A DNA stretch of 35,818 nt from a bacterium (GCA_016781505.1 JADDQF010000002.1:1-35818); one strand, 5' to 3'; positions 1-8,337 are shown, counted from the first letter of the stretch. Numbers and translations are program-made. The notes: a model not told the origin generated them from the sequence alone.

Positions 1-777
1 ACCGGTTCTACACGGGCATCTGGTGCGGCTGGTTCCGCTGGCGCGAGCCTGAATGCGGAAGCGCAAACGGCCGTCGCCCTCGCCAGCGATCCCGCAACCA
101 AAGCAACGCAAGCCGCCGAGGTAGCCACGGCCGAAGCCGCTAACACGGCGGTGGCCACGCCGGCATGTGTGGTCCGCCCCGAAGTAACGGAAGGGCCGTA
201 TTATGTAGATGTGGACCTGGTGCGCAGCGATATCCGCGAGCAAAAAGCAGGCACGCCGCTGGTCTTGACCTTTAATGTGCTGCAGGTGGCCGACAGCAGC
301 TGCACGCCGCTTGAAGGAGCCACCGTCGAGATTTGGCACTGTGACGCGGAGGGCGCCTATTCCGGCGTGTCCGATCCCGGCTTTGATACGTCGGGACAGA
401 CCTGGCTGCGCGGCGCTCAGGTGACCGACGCACATGGTGTGGCTACCTTTACTACGATCTATCCCGGCTGGTATTCGGGCCGCGCGGTACATATTCACTT
501 CAAAGTGTCGCCTAGCGCAGACAAAGTGTTTACCTCACAGCTCTTCTTTGATGACGCGCTATCGCAGCAAGTCTTTGCGCAGGCGCCGTATGCCGCGAAG
601 GGCTCCACGCAAGACACGCTCAACAGCACCGATAATATTTACCAGGACTTGCTGCTGCTTGATACCACACAGTCGAGTGACGGCTACGCTGCCACCTTTC
701 CCATCGGCATCGATCTGACGACGGTTGGCTCAGGCCAAAACACTGGCGGCCCCGGTGGCCCTCCTCCACGGCCCTAG
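1..777 (+). CDS. Secreted intradiol ring-cleavage dioxygenase-like protein (5' end cut by window)
   Basis: The frame is open from base 1, so the true start lies outside the window; 258 residues are visible. The first 50 or so are an Ala/Thr/Ser-rich linker (TGSTRASGAAGSAGASL...), typical of the spacer after a lipoprotein or secretion signal. The rest is an intradiol dioxygenase fold: PEVTEGPYY opens the domain, then GATVEIWHCDAEGAYSG and YPGWYSGRAVHIHF. By family knowledge the non-haem Fe(III) ligands are Tyr of EGAYSG, Tyr of PGWYSG and both His of HIH, and all four are present. These enzymes cleave catechol-type rings between the hydroxyls; the extracytoplasmic branch has poorly known substrates. 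The C-terminus is a Gly/Pro tail (GGPGGPPPRP). A GTG at 151 could be mistaken for a start but sits inside the continuous linker. No aromatic-degradation genes are adjacent, so the substrate is open. Confidence 0.85.
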   Translation, partial: TGSTRASGAAGSAGASLNAEAQTAVALASDPATKATQAAEVATAEAANTAVATPACVVRPEVTEGPYYVDVDLVRSDIREQKAGTPLVLTFNVLQVADSSCTPLEGATVEIWHCDAEGAYSGVSDPGFDTSGQTWLRGAQVTDAHGVATFTTIYPGWYSGRAVHIHFKVSPSADKVFTSQLFFDDALSQQVFAQAPYAAKGSTQDTLNSTDNIYQDLLLLDTTQSSDGYAATFPIGIDLTTVGSGQNTGGPGGPPPRP

Positions 778-788
778 GCAGGACAGCG

Positions 789-830
789 TACAACGACCAC
801 CATCGGCCAATACCCATGGCGGTCGTCGTA
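789..830 (-). terminator. Hairpin between convergent genes, candidate terminator of the M50 protease gene
   Basis: Arms 789-803 and 816-830 form a 15-bp stem around a 12-nt loop. Read on the minus strand, all 15 positions pair, two of them as G-U; on the plus strand those two become A-C mismatches. This points to the minus-strand transcript. There is no clear U tract and the hairpin is about 100 bases past the protease stop codon. Confidence 0.4.
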
Positions 831-932
831 TGCTCAGCTGTACGGGGGTCGATGCGCGTTGACGTTATGGTTAATCGTCGTGCAGAGAGATTGCAGGTAT
901 TGCAGTGCGGATCGAGCACAATCGTCGAGCCG

Positions 933-1679
933 CTAGCGCGAGCGCAGAACGGGCGCACCTTGATCATGCACCACCGGTGGCGGGACACGCCGATACGCCA
1001 AGCGGAGCGCTGCCAGCAGAATCAGCAGCGACAGACTGCTCCACAAGCCGGCCCAGACGATGGCGGGAATACCCGTGGCCTGGGCCATGATCTGCGCATC
1101 CGTTCGTGTCGCCCCACTCGCCGCCGATATTTGCACCAGATCAAAAACGCTATCGAGCGCATTCAGCATCATCTGCACTGCCAGCAACAACAAAAGGCTA
1201 TCGGCCCAGGTTTCGCGCAGCTTCCGTCCGGCACCATACAGCAGCGCCGCCAGCACTACGCCCGCCGCCAGCCCAAACAGGTTGCGCACAAACAGCAGCG
1301 ACAACACACCCAGCATCAATCCCAGCCACACCAGCACGCGCCGGGCGGGCACAGCCGACACCGACAGCAGAGTCAAAATGCCGCCAAAGATGGCGCTGCC
1401 GATATAGCCGGCGCTCACCACAATCCAACGGATGCCACCGGCCGATAGCGCAGTACCCGACAAATCCGGATGGACCACGAAGCGCCGGAATTCGCCTCCC
1501 GTCAGCACCGCCGCCAATCCATGGCTAAGCTCATGCACGAACGTGCCGTACAGCTGAAACGGATACAGCAACCAGCCCACAATTGGCACGCGCCATGCCA
1601 TGATCGTTGCCAGCGCTAGCCCCACGACGAGCAACACTTCACGCTGCCGCCAACCCAAACCACCATTCGGTCCGCTCAT
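933..1679 (-). CDS. M50B-type membrane zinc metalloprotease
   Basis: A 248-residue integral membrane protein. After the first hydrophobic segment (VLLVVGLALATIMAW) comes TFVHELSHGLAAVLTGG, an HExxH zinc site in a membrane context, followed by at least four more hydrophobic segments. This matches the M50B-like peptidases, small site-2-protease relatives that are widespread in actinobacteria and Chloroflexota and mostly uncharacterised. In the family the two His bind zinc and the Glu is catalytic. A GTG at 1691 gives four more residues and has AAGGA four bases upstream; ATG at 1679 is preferred for its codon, but the choice is uncertain. It follows a methyltransferase gene on the same strand with a 130-bp gap, so co-transcription is possible but not evident. 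Confidence 0.8.
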   Translation of the reverse strand: MSGPNGGLGWRQREVLLVVGLALATIMAWRVPIVGWLLYPFQLYGTFVHELSHGLAAVLTGGEFRRFVVHPDLSGTALSAGGIRWIVVSAGYIGSAIFGGILTLLSVSAVPARRVLVWLGLMLGVLSLLFVRNLFGLAAGVVLAALLYGAGRKLRETWADSLLLLLAVQMMLNALDSVFDLVQISAASGATRTDAQIMAQATGIPAIVWAGLWSSLSLLILLAALRLAYRRVPPPVVHDQGAPVLRSR

Positions 1680-1723
1680 ACCTACAAGCACCGCATCCTT
1701 GCTCGCTCCGCCCCACCTGATTG

Positions 1724-1739
1724 GGACGCTGCAGCGTCC
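1724..1739. repeat. Perfect 16-bp palindrome upstream of the M50 protease gene
   Basis: GGACGCTGCAGCGTCC is fully self-complementary. It sits 33 to 60 bases upstream of the M50 protease start, in the 130-bp gap after the methyltransferase gene. It could be a repressor site or a small hairpin; no U tract follows on either strand. Only the symmetry is seen; a role is inferred. Confidence 0.35.
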
Positions 1740-1821
1740 GCGCTTGTTGCAGCCCAGGCAGATTTACCTTCTGAAAGGTGGGCGCAAGTGTTGGCTGGTG
1801 TCGTTCAAACATGCTTGAGGT

Positions 1822-2841
1822 TTAGCGGCTTTCGTAGATTGTGGGACGATGAATATCCGGTTCCCAGCTGTCGCTGCTCACGAGCCACTCCTGCGGCAGC
1901 ACTTCCAGCGTCCCTGGCCCATATGTACACACACGAATGCGCCGCCGTTGACTTTCAGCCCGCAGCCGCTCCAACACAGTTTGCAGCACGCTGCCCTTGA
2001 ACGGGGTGTACAGGTAAAAGACGGTTCCATCCGCATAATCAACGTCGCGCGCATCGCCGTTGATGAAGGTAGTCCGGGCTAGATTCAAGCTTTCGGCCCG
2101 CAGCCGTGCGTATTCAACGTAGGCCGGCTCGTATTCGACGCCTTTGATCTGGGCGCTGCTGACCAGTCCCATGATGATCGCCACTCGGCCCAAGCCGGCG
2201 CCAAGGTCATACACCACGTCGTCATGGCTCAGCTGCAAGCGCCGGCTCAAATTCAGCACGATACGCGCGGGAGTCGGCTGATACAGCACCATCTCCGGTC
2301 CCGGTTGCAGCTGCAAGCGGGGCAGCTCATCAATCTGCAGCACCCCGTCGACGAAGGTGTCAAGTCCGTCATAGTGCGGCGGATCGCTCCAAATTTCCGG
2401 GTGATGGGGCTGTTCGTAGCGGGCAAGTAGCTGCATGCAGGCGGAGGGCGAAGAGCTATCTCGCCGCAGCTGCTCCCGCGCCAACGCAAACAGCTGCTCA
2501 TGTGCTTGCCGGAGGCGAAATCTTGCTGCGTCGGCTTGGCGCTTCAAAGCTCGGAGCTTTTTCTTCGGGCCCTTGTCCACGCCATCAATCAAGCGTTCCA
2601 GGCGCCCGATGATCTGCTCCGTCAGCACCCTGCACGCGTGCTCGCGCGGTCCAAAGTTCAGCACCTCGACAAGCGCCTGGTCGTTGGCGATCATGTCGAT
2701 CTGCGCGGCGATCTGCGCAAACAGCGTGTGATCGAGGAGCTCGCGTGCCATAGCTTGCCTAGCTGCTTCACAATCCGGTTGGATAACCGGCGGCCACAAG
2801 TATACCGCGGGAGGCACAACGCTCCGCGGCCTGGACAACAT
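1822..2841 (-). CDS. Class I SAM-dependent methyltransferase, DOT1-like fold
   Basis: A 339-residue protein. The N-terminal half is helical and charged (GPKKKLRALKRQADAARF). The C-terminal half holds a Rossmann methyltransferase core: DLGAGLGRVAII is motif I (SAM-binding glycines), KGVEYEPAYVEYAR is motif II with the acidic residue for the SAM ribose, and FINGDARDVDY is motif III. The spacing, together with VEYEPAYVEYA, resembles bacterial DOT1-like methyltransferases, so a protein substrate is conceivable but not shown. The post-motif strand FYLYTPFKG lacks a DNA-methylase-type [DN]PP[FY] motif. The ATG at 2841 has GGAGG directly abutting it, an unusable spacing, so the real start may be the ATG at 2751 (MARELLDHTLF) with AGG six bases ahead. 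Confidence 0.75.
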   Translation of the reverse strand: MLSRPRSVVPPAVYLWPPVIQPDCEAARQAMARELLDHTLFAQIAAQIDMIANDQALVEVLNFGPREHACRVLTEQIIGRLERLIDGVDKGPKKKLRALKRQADAARFRLRQAHEQLFALAREQLRRDSSSPSACMQLLARYEQPHHPEIWSDPPHYDGLDTFVDGVLQIDELPRLQLQPGPEMVLYQPTPARIVLNLSRRLQLSHDDVVYDLGAGLGRVAIIMGLVSSAQIKGVEYEPAYVEYARLRAESLNLARTTFINGDARDVDYADGTVFYLYTPFKGSVLQTVLERLRAESQRRRIRVCTYGPGTLEVLPQEWLVSSDSWEPDIHRPTIYESR

Positions 2842-2926
2842 CCTCCGCGTCGACCGAACGAATCCGCTGCAAGAACAGCCTTACCGCCTCCATGGTAGCA
2901 TGGTTCGCAGTTAACACGAGCACTGC

Positions 2927-4369
2927 TCAGACCGATGGCTGTGTGCGCCGACCATCATGCGTGGAGGGTGCGGCGGGCACGGTGATGGTAAAGGTCGTGC
3001 CACGGCCGAGCGCGCTGTTGACCGTGATAGTGCCGCCATGCGCCGCCACGATCCCTTTTGCAATCGCCAGCCCCAGGCCCGACGATCCGTTGCCCTGCTG
3101 ACGCGACGCGTCACCCCGGTAAAACCGCTCAAAAACATGTGGCAGCGCATCGGGCGCAATACCCGTGCCCGTATCTTGGACCCAGAGGTGAACGGATCGA
3201 TCAAGGGCATCGGCCGTCACCGTAATTGTGCCGCCAACCGGAGTGTAGCGCAGCGCATTGCTGAGCAGATTGCCGAGCACCTACGCCATACGCTCGGGAT
3301 CCACCTCAACCTCCGGCAGATTGGCTCCACCAGCGACGACCAGGTTGATCCCGCGTTCCCTGGCTTGGGCCTTGTATGCGGCAGCGGCCCGTTCGATCAA
3401 GGCTTGGGGCGCAACCGGCTGACGGGCGAGGGTGAGCTCTCCAGCATCCGCCAGCGACAGCGTGCGTAAATCGTCGATCAGGTGACGCAGATGCTGCGCT
3501 TCGGTGTGGAGCGTATCGAAAATATCCTGCTCAGGCGGGAGCTTGCCCTCGCGCAGCGCTTCGGTGTAGCCCAGAATAACGCTGAGCGGCGTGCGCAGAT
3601 CATGGGCAATATCGGCGGTCATCTGCCGCCGCAGGGTGCTGGCCTGGGCAAGATCGGTGCTCATCTGATTAAAGGAGGTGGCTAACACGCCTAGTTCATC
3701 GCGTGAGCGCACGGCCACCTGCTGGCCCAGCGCCCCTTTCGCCACCACCTGGGTCGCGGCGGTTAGCTCGCGCAAGGGCCGGGTCAGCGTTTGGGCCAGC
3801 ACAAAGCCGAGCAAGAGCGCAGCTGCTGTGGCACCGAGCGCGCTGTAGGTAATGGCGCGGGCTACGCGCTGCCGAAAGTCAGCCTCGGGGGAGCCGGGTC
3901 CTGACCGTGGACCACCAAAGCCGGCCAGCAGCCAGCCAACTACCGTGTTGTCGACAATGATCGGCATCGCCCGTGTGCGCTCGTCAAGCACCACCCGCGA
4001 GCCGGCTGGATGTCGTGGATTGCCCATGATTACCCGCCCGTCCGGCGCGACGAGCACCGGCCGCGGAGGGCCTGCTCCAACACCGTTCTGGCCGTCGGCA
4101 GCATCCTTGACCACCTGCTCCACGCCTGCCCAGCTGCCATTCGCGCGGTAATAGTGCGCCAGATCCGCCATCAAGGTCGGCTGTGCTCGCTCATTCAGAA
4201 ATTGCTCCAACGCGCGTTGCGTACGCTGGCCGACGAACACCGCAACCAGCAGCGCCCCCAGCAGCCCAACCACCAGAAACGCGGCCGTAAGCTTGAGCGT
4301 GAGGGAGCGCGGGTTGAACCATGACCGCCAGCCCGCCAGCCGACGCGTTGGGTGTTGCGTAGGCGTCAT
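2927..4369 (-). pseudogene. Sensor histidine kinase interrupted by an in-frame amber codon
   Basis: Together the two open segments encode a complete HAMP-containing histidine kinase of 480 codons. TM1 is about residues 28-46, an extracytoplasmic sensor 47-171, TM2 about 172-193, HAMP 194-245, and the phosphoacceptor His256 is in IAHDLRTPLSVILGYTEAL. After VDPERMA (residue 362) a TAG at 3281-3283 stops translation, and the same frame resumes at once with VLGNLLSNALRYTP, the N box of the ATPase domain, then the G1 box (DTGTGIAP) and G2 box (GSSGLGLAIAKG). In this family the residue before VLxNLLSNA is usually Gln, so a single CAG-to-TAG change explains the break. The shorter product would keep the His but lose the whole kinase domain. 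It lies 31 bp downstream of its response-regulator gene. A sequencing error or amber read-through are the alternatives. Confidence 0.85.
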
Positions 4370-4400
4370 CGTGTTTACCTGCTGTTACGGACAGCGCGCA

Positions 4401-5087
4401 TCACAACCCTGCCGCAAATCGATACCCAATCCCAAAAACCGTTTCAATATAGCGCGGGTGGCGCGGATCGGGCTCGATTTTAGCGCGCAGATTGCGAATA
4501 TGCACATCAATCGTGCGCTCATAGCCTTCATACGCCGTGCCCTGGAGTCGATCCAGCAATTCCAGGCGCGTAAAGGCCCGGCCCGGCGCTGCCATAAACG
4601 TAGCCAGCAAGTCGAACTCGGACGGCGTTAAGTCGACCCGCCGGTCGCCGACCGTGACCAGCCGCGCGTTGCGGTCCAGGGCAATATCGGCCGCGCGCAG
4701 CAGGTCCGGCTCGCTGGGATTCTGGCTGACCCGCCGCAACACCGCCCGGACCCGCGCGGTAAGCTCACGCGGACTGAAGGGCTTGGTCACAAAATCGTCG
4801 GCGCCGAGCTCCAGCCCCAGCACCTTGTCGTTTTCTTCCAGCCTGGCGGTCAGCACGATGATCGGCGCCTGTCCGTCTTTGGTGTACGCCCGGATAAAAT
4901 CGTAGCCGCCCATGTTTGGCATCATCAGGTCAAGAATAATCAGGTCCGGCCGTTCTTGGCGAGCCACCAGCAGGCCTTCATGTCCATCGGCGGCCGTGAC
5001 CACCCGAAAACCTTCTTGCGTCAGATAGCTTTGCACCATCCGCCGCAAGCTGGCGGTATCGTCAATAACTAAAATCGTTTTGCTCAC
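4401..5087 (-). CDS. OmpR/PhoB-family response regulator
   Basis: A 228-residue regulator. The receiver domain has the acidic pair Asp9-Asp10, phosphoacceptor Asp53 (LIILDLMMP), a Thr in IIVLTAR and the conserved Lys in TKPFSP. A linker leads to a winged-helix DNA-binding domain (DLTPSEFDLLATFMAAPGRAFTRLELLD ... RTIDVHIRNLRAKIEPDP ... YIETVFGIGYRF), the full trans_reg_C pattern. The start is placed at GTG 5087 because SKTILVIDD is the usual N-terminus; the longer frame from 5141 adds an Arg-rich stretch not seen in the family. It is transcribed ahead of the broken kinase gene. OmpR-type proteins bind tandem direct repeats about 11 bp apart, and such repeats occur at 5982-6012, upstream of yceI and htrA, which makes those genes likely targets. 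Confidence 0.93.
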   Translation of the reverse strand: MSKTILVIDDTASLRRMVQSYLTQEGFRVVTAADGHEGLLVARQERPDLIILDLMMPNMGGYDFIRAYTKDGQAPIIVLTARLEENDKVLGLELGADDFVTKPFSPRELTARVRAVLRRVSQNPSEPDLLRAADIALDRNARLVTVGDRRVDLTPSEFDLLATFMAAPGRAFTRLELLDRLQGTAYEGYERTIDVHIRNLRAKIEPDPRHPRYIETVFGIGYRFAAGL

Positions 5088-5189
5088 ACTCTGCTCTCTG
5101 GCTCGTAATTGATCGAGACGTACCTGGACGCGCCGCCGCAACAGTTACGCTGTCGCGGCAGCCTTCCCAACACCGTCGCGTATCGCCAA

Positions 5190-5921
5190 CTATTGCGGCG
5201 TTGCCACGAAGTCGATTTCGAGACGTACATTATCGCTCACACTGGCCACCTGTCGCACCTGCGGAATGGTTATGCCATAGTCAGCATAGCGAATCGTGGT
5301 TTGCGCCGTCCCTTCCAGCCGTGTTTCCGCTGTCGGCGTGGCCGTCACGTCAAAGGTCACTTGCTTGGTCACATCCCGGATCGTGAGGTTGCCGACAATC
5401 TGGAACGAATATGTTGCGCCACCTGCGCCCGCCGCCGGCAATCCTACGATCTTGATTGGCGTGAAGGTAATAAACTCGTACTGATCCGCGCTCAAAATCT
5501 GGTTCTTGATCGCCCGGTTGCGGAAGTCGCTGTCGGTGGTGAGCGTGCGGGCGTTGACCTGAATCGTGCCGACGCGCGTCTGGCTCGGGTCTTGCGGATT
5601 GACGGCCAGCTCACCGGCTACCTCGTCGGTCGTCCCGACCACGGTCTTGGGCGCGTTGTTTAACACCTCGTCGATCACGAACCGGGCCTCGGACTCGGCT
5701 TGCACAATCTGCGCCAAAATAACATCTACATCCGTCGTTGTGGCCGTAGTGGCCTGTGCGGCAGTGCCAGTGCTGGATGCGCTTGCGCTGCTGGATGCCA
5801 GTGGAATGGCGGAGATGGGAGCACTGGCTTCGGCCGGCGTGCGTAACACGGTGTAGCCAACAGCGCCCAGCAGCAGCACAATTGCGAAGACCCCAGCGGT
5901 GATCATTTTTGTGATATTCAT
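5190..5921 (-). CDS. Secreted or membrane-anchored YceI-family lipocalin-like protein
   Basis: A 243-residue protein starting at ATG 5921, with AAAGG about ten bases ahead. Residues about 6-26 (ITAGVFAIVLLLGAVGYTVL) form an N-terminal membrane segment or uncleaved signal, followed by an Ala/Ser/Thr linker to about residue 65. The remainder is a YceI domain: ARFVIDEVLNNAPKTVVGTT, VGTIQVNARTLTTDSDFRN, FITFTPIKIVGL, GNLTIRDVTKQVTFDV and the closing LEIDF strand. YceI proteins are periplasmic beta-barrels that bind long isoprenoid chains; the ligand here is unknown. It is divergent from an HtrA-type protease gene and next to a two-component system, which suggests an envelope-stress role. Confidence 0.9.
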   Translation of the reverse strand: MNITKMITAGVFAIVLLLGAVGYTVLRTPAEASAPISAIPLASSSASASSTGTAAQATTATTTDVDVILAQIVQAESEARFVIDEVLNNAPKTVVGTTDEVAGELAVNPQDPSQTRVGTIQVNARTLTTDSDFRNRAIKNQILSADQYEFITFTPIKIVGLPAAGAGGATYSFQIVGNLTIRDVTKQVTFDVTATPTAETRLEGTAQTTIRYADYGITIPQVRQVASVSDNVRLEIDFVATPQ

Positions 5922-5981
5922 CCGGTTTTTCCTTTCACCCTTATGGTGATCCAACCTGATGCGGCAAGCATACCGCCAGGA

Positions 5982-6012
5982 TGTTCAGAAATTGTTCAGA
6001 AGTTGTTGGGAT
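5982..6012 (-). promoter_or_regulatory. Tandem 11-bp-spaced direct repeats, candidate OmpR-type binding site
   Basis: TGTTCAGAA occurs at 5982-5990 and again at 5993-6001, and a degraded third copy, TGTTGGGAT, is at 6004-6012. All three are exactly 11 bp apart. This is the arrangement bound by OmpR/PhoB-family dimers. The block is 61-91 bases upstream of the yceI start and ends 127 bases before htrA, so it could act on either gene. The neighbouring OmpR-type regulator is the obvious candidate binder. The repeats are observed; the binding is inferred. Confidence 0.55.
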
Positions 6013-6138
6013 GCAATGTGCGTCCTGGCTCAGGGTGACTGATTGCGCTGCGCCTGCTCCCAGGAAGCGGGCATCCCTGGTCCACGAGTTGCTGACCTTG
6101 TTTGCGGCAAGCGAGCCGGGAAGGCGAAGGAGTGAGCG

Positions 6139-7410
6139 ATGTCGATCTATGGGAAGCAATCGTGGATCAGCGGTGTACTGCTCGTTGTAGCCTTGACGAG
6201 CTGTACACTCAACGAGTCCTCGACCGCAGGGGGAACGGCGGGGACTGCAGGAGCACAAGGGGCGGCAAGCACAGCGGCGCAAGCCCCGGCTCCATCGGCA
6301 GCCGCTGATGGAGCAGGAGCGCCTGTTTCCGGTGCGGCAGCCCAGGCATCAGAAACGGCGGTGGCGTCATTGGCGGCTACTCCCAATCCGAGGCCTACCG
6401 GTGCAGCTGCCGCTCAAACGCAATCGGCGGCTACGTCCACTGCAGCGCAGGGCGATGCCCTGGCGCTTGAGCAGGTCATCGGGGACGTGAACGAGCGTGT
6501 GGGTCCGGCAGTCGTTACGATCAGCACCGGCAGTGGCCTCGGTTCCGGCTTTCTGATTGACACCGAAGGGCATATTGTTACCAACAACCACGTCATCGCA
6601 AACGCACCCAACAATCAAGTGCTGGTCTCGTTTACGGGTCTTTTCGACACTCAGGGCCAAGTCGTTGGCACCGACCCAGACAGCGATATTGCCGTGGTCG
6701 ATGTGGAAGAATTGCCCGAAGGCGTGCAGCCGGTGGAGCTAGGCGATTCCGACCAGCTGCGGATCGGGCAGACGACAATTGCGATCGGCAATCCGCTTGG
6801 CCAAGAGCGAACCGTGACCAACGGGATCGTAAGCGCCGTCAACCGCACCATCGAGGAAGAGGCGGGCGGCTATGCCATCGGCGGCGCCATTCAAACCGAC
6901 GCCGCGATCAATCCCGGCAATTCGGGCGGTCCCTTGCTCGACGCTGCCGGTCGGGTCATCGGCATGAACACGGCGATCCTGTCGCAGAGCGGGACCAGCT
7001 CGGGCATTGGCTTCGCCGTTCCGGTCAACCTGATCAAAAAAATTGTGCCGGTGCTGATCGCCGAGGGCGAGTATCAACACCCGTTCCTGGGCGTGCAGAT
7101 GGCCGAGGTATCGACCTTCGCCGCGCAACAACAGAATCTGCCAAGCGCGGGCATCTTGATGCGTCCCGGTGGAGCTGACAGCCCGGCGGCGCAGGGTGGC
7201 CTAACCGACGCTGCGATTGTGACCGCGATCAATGGCGAGGAGCTAACCTCCACCGAGGATGTGATCGCGTATCTGGAGCTTAATACCAGCCCGGGCGACA
7301 CCGTCACCCTTAACGTCGTTGATCAAGACGGTACGCGGCGGGACGTGCAGGTTACTTTGGGTGCGCGGCCAAGCGTAGCCGATCGGGAGACCGCCCCGGC
7401 CACACCATAA
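6139..7410 (+). CDS. HtrA/DegP-type S1C serine protease lipoprotein with one PDZ domain
   Basis: A 423-residue protein whose ATG has AAGGAG six bases upstream. The signal sequence ends in a lipobox, ALTSC, predicting lipidation at Cys22. An Ala/Thr-rich linker runs to about residue 105. The trypsin-like domain has the triad His151 (TNNHVI), Asp183 (SDIAVV) and Ser262 (NPGNSGGPL). A single PDZ domain follows from about residue 315 (FLGVQMAEV ... LTDAAIVTAINGEEL). These proteases degrade misfolded exported proteins; with a lipid anchor it should act at the outer face of the membrane. The gene is divergent from yceI and shares an upstream region with OmpR-type repeats, like other htrA genes under two-component control. 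All catalytic residues are present. Confidence 0.93.
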   Translation: MSIYGKQSWISGVLLVVALTSCTLNESSTAGGTAGTAGAQGAASTAAQAPAPSAAADGAGAPVSGAAAQASETAVASLAATPNPRPTGAAAAQTQSAATSTAAQGDALALEQVIGDVNERVGPAVVTISTGSGLGSGFLIDTEGHIVTNNHVIANAPNNQVLVSFTGLFDTQGQVVGTDPDSDIAVVDVEELPEGVQPVELGDSDQLRIGQTTIAIGNPLGQERTVTNGIVSAVNRTIEEEAGGYAIGGAIQTDAAINPGNSGGPLLDAAGRVIGMNTAILSQSGTSSGIGFAVPVNLIKKIVPVLIAEGEYQHPFLGVQMAEVSTFAAQQQNLPSAGILMRPGGADSPAAQGGLTDAAIVTAINGEELTSTEDVIAYLELNTSPGDTVTLNVVDQDGTRRDVQVTLGARPSVADRETAPATP

Positions 7411-7613
7411 CGGTCACCGCCAAAGCGGGAGGGATGGTGGCAGGTGTCAAGGCCCACCTATACATCCCAAGCGCCTAACCAACGGTATTGCGCACGAACC
7501 TTGCCGGCGCTATTCGCGCATGACACTAGGCAGAGACAGCCATCAAAGTGGTAATTGCTCGATACCGCGCGCTGCAGCCTCGCAACATGGATCTTGAAAG
7601 TTGGACGCATTCG
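7411..7613. other. Non-coding stretch between htrA and the rplI promoter
   Basis: No gene is supported here. The only open frames are minus-strand ones that run into rplI and have no ribosome site or recognisable protein. No strong hairpin with a U tract follows htrA. The promoter and leader of rplI occupy the rest of this 336-bp gap. Confidence 0.6.
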
Positions 7614-7643
7614 TTGACGGACGATTGCCAAATGTGCTATTAT
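7614..7643 (+). promoter_or_regulatory. Sigma-70-type promoter of rplI-dnaB
   Basis: TTGACG (7614-7619) and TATTAT (7638-7643) are separated by 18 bp. A transcript would begin near 7650 and leave a leader of about 95 nt. The leader starts with a hairpin: GGCTTTCC at 7651-7658 pairs with GGGAAGCC at 7663-7670, with one G-U. Leader structures are common on ribosomal protein genes; autoregulation is only a possibility. Confidence 0.65.
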
Positions 7644-7746
7644 ACGGCCCGGCTTTCCGGTGGGGAAGCCGTTCGTATGTGATCCGCGGCTTCGTACCGC
7701 CATAAGATGTACCATAGTTCCGGCACCATGCCGAGGGTGGGTTTCG

Positions 7747-8262
7747 ATGAAAGTTGTCTTGATGCAAGATGTGCCGAATCTCGGCAAAGCCGGTGACATC
7801 AAAGAAGTTGCCGATGGCTATGGCCGCAATTACTTGCTGCCCAAAGGGTTTGCCACGATGGCGACGAAGGGCTTGATCAAGCAAGCTCAGGAGCGTGCCG
7901 AAGCTCAGCGCAAGCGCGACATTAAGCATCGGAGCGAAGCAGAGCAGGTTGCGCAGCGATTGAATGGCCAGACGGTGCGGTTTACGGTTCGTGTTGGTGA
8001 GCTAGACCGGCTCTACGGCTCGATCACCAACGTCGACGTAGCCGATAAGCTCCAGCAACAGATGGGAATTGAGGTCGACCGCCGCAAAATCGATCTGGGC
8101 GACCCAATCAAGCGCGCCGGCGTGTATTCAGTGCCGGTACGGCTCGCATCCGGTGTTGAGGCCCGGATCAATGTGGTCGTCGAGGGCGAAGGAGGCGAAG
8201 GCGCCGTGGCGACCGAGCCCGGAGCAAATGAGGCGACCACGGCCGAGACAGACACCCCATAA
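7747..8262 (+). CDS. rplI: 50S ribosomal protein L9
   Basis: A 171-residue protein. MKVVLMQDVPNLGKAGDIKEV and ADGYGRNYLLPKGFA are the L9 N-terminal signature that binds 23S rRNA. A long helix follows (residues about 40-75), then the C-terminal domain with LYGSITNVDVADKL and RRKIDLGDPIKRAGVYSVPVRL. The start is ATG 7747, preceded by GAGGG; an upstream frame from 7660 is non-conserved. An acidic tail (GEGGEGAVATEP...) extends some 25 residues beyond the usual end near 148. In many bacteria rplI follows rpsF-ssb-rpsR; here it has its own promoter and leads into dnaB, a pairing that is itself common. Confidence 0.97.
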   Translation: MKVVLMQDVPNLGKAGDIKEVADGYGRNYLLPKGFATMATKGLIKQAQERAEAQRKRDIKHRSEAEQVAQRLNGQTVRFTVRVGELDRLYGSITNVDVADKLQQQMGIEVDRRKIDLGDPIKRAGVYSVPVRLASGVEARINVVVEGEGGEGAVATEPGANEATTAETDTP

Positions 8263-8301
8263 TTTGTCATCGCGGTGTAAGACCGCAGCCTTGCCACAAG
8301 T

Positions 8302-8337
8302 CGATGTGTCGTGCTTTGATACAAGCACGGCACATCG
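8302..8337 (+). promoter_or_regulatory. Strong hairpin between rplI and dnaB
   Basis: Arms 8302-8316 and 8323-8337 (CGATGTGTCGTGCTT and AAGCACGGCACATCG) form a 15-bp stem with one G-U pair around a 6-nt loop. No U tract follows, so it is not a standard intrinsic terminator. It could be an RNA-processing or mRNA-stability element that lowers dnaB relative to rplI output. The structure is seen; the role is inferred. Confidence 0.5.

Noticed and set aside
7458-7802. Minus-strand 114-codon frame upstream of and overlapping rplI
   Set aside because: It has no ribosome site or recognisable protein, and it covers the rplI promoter and start.
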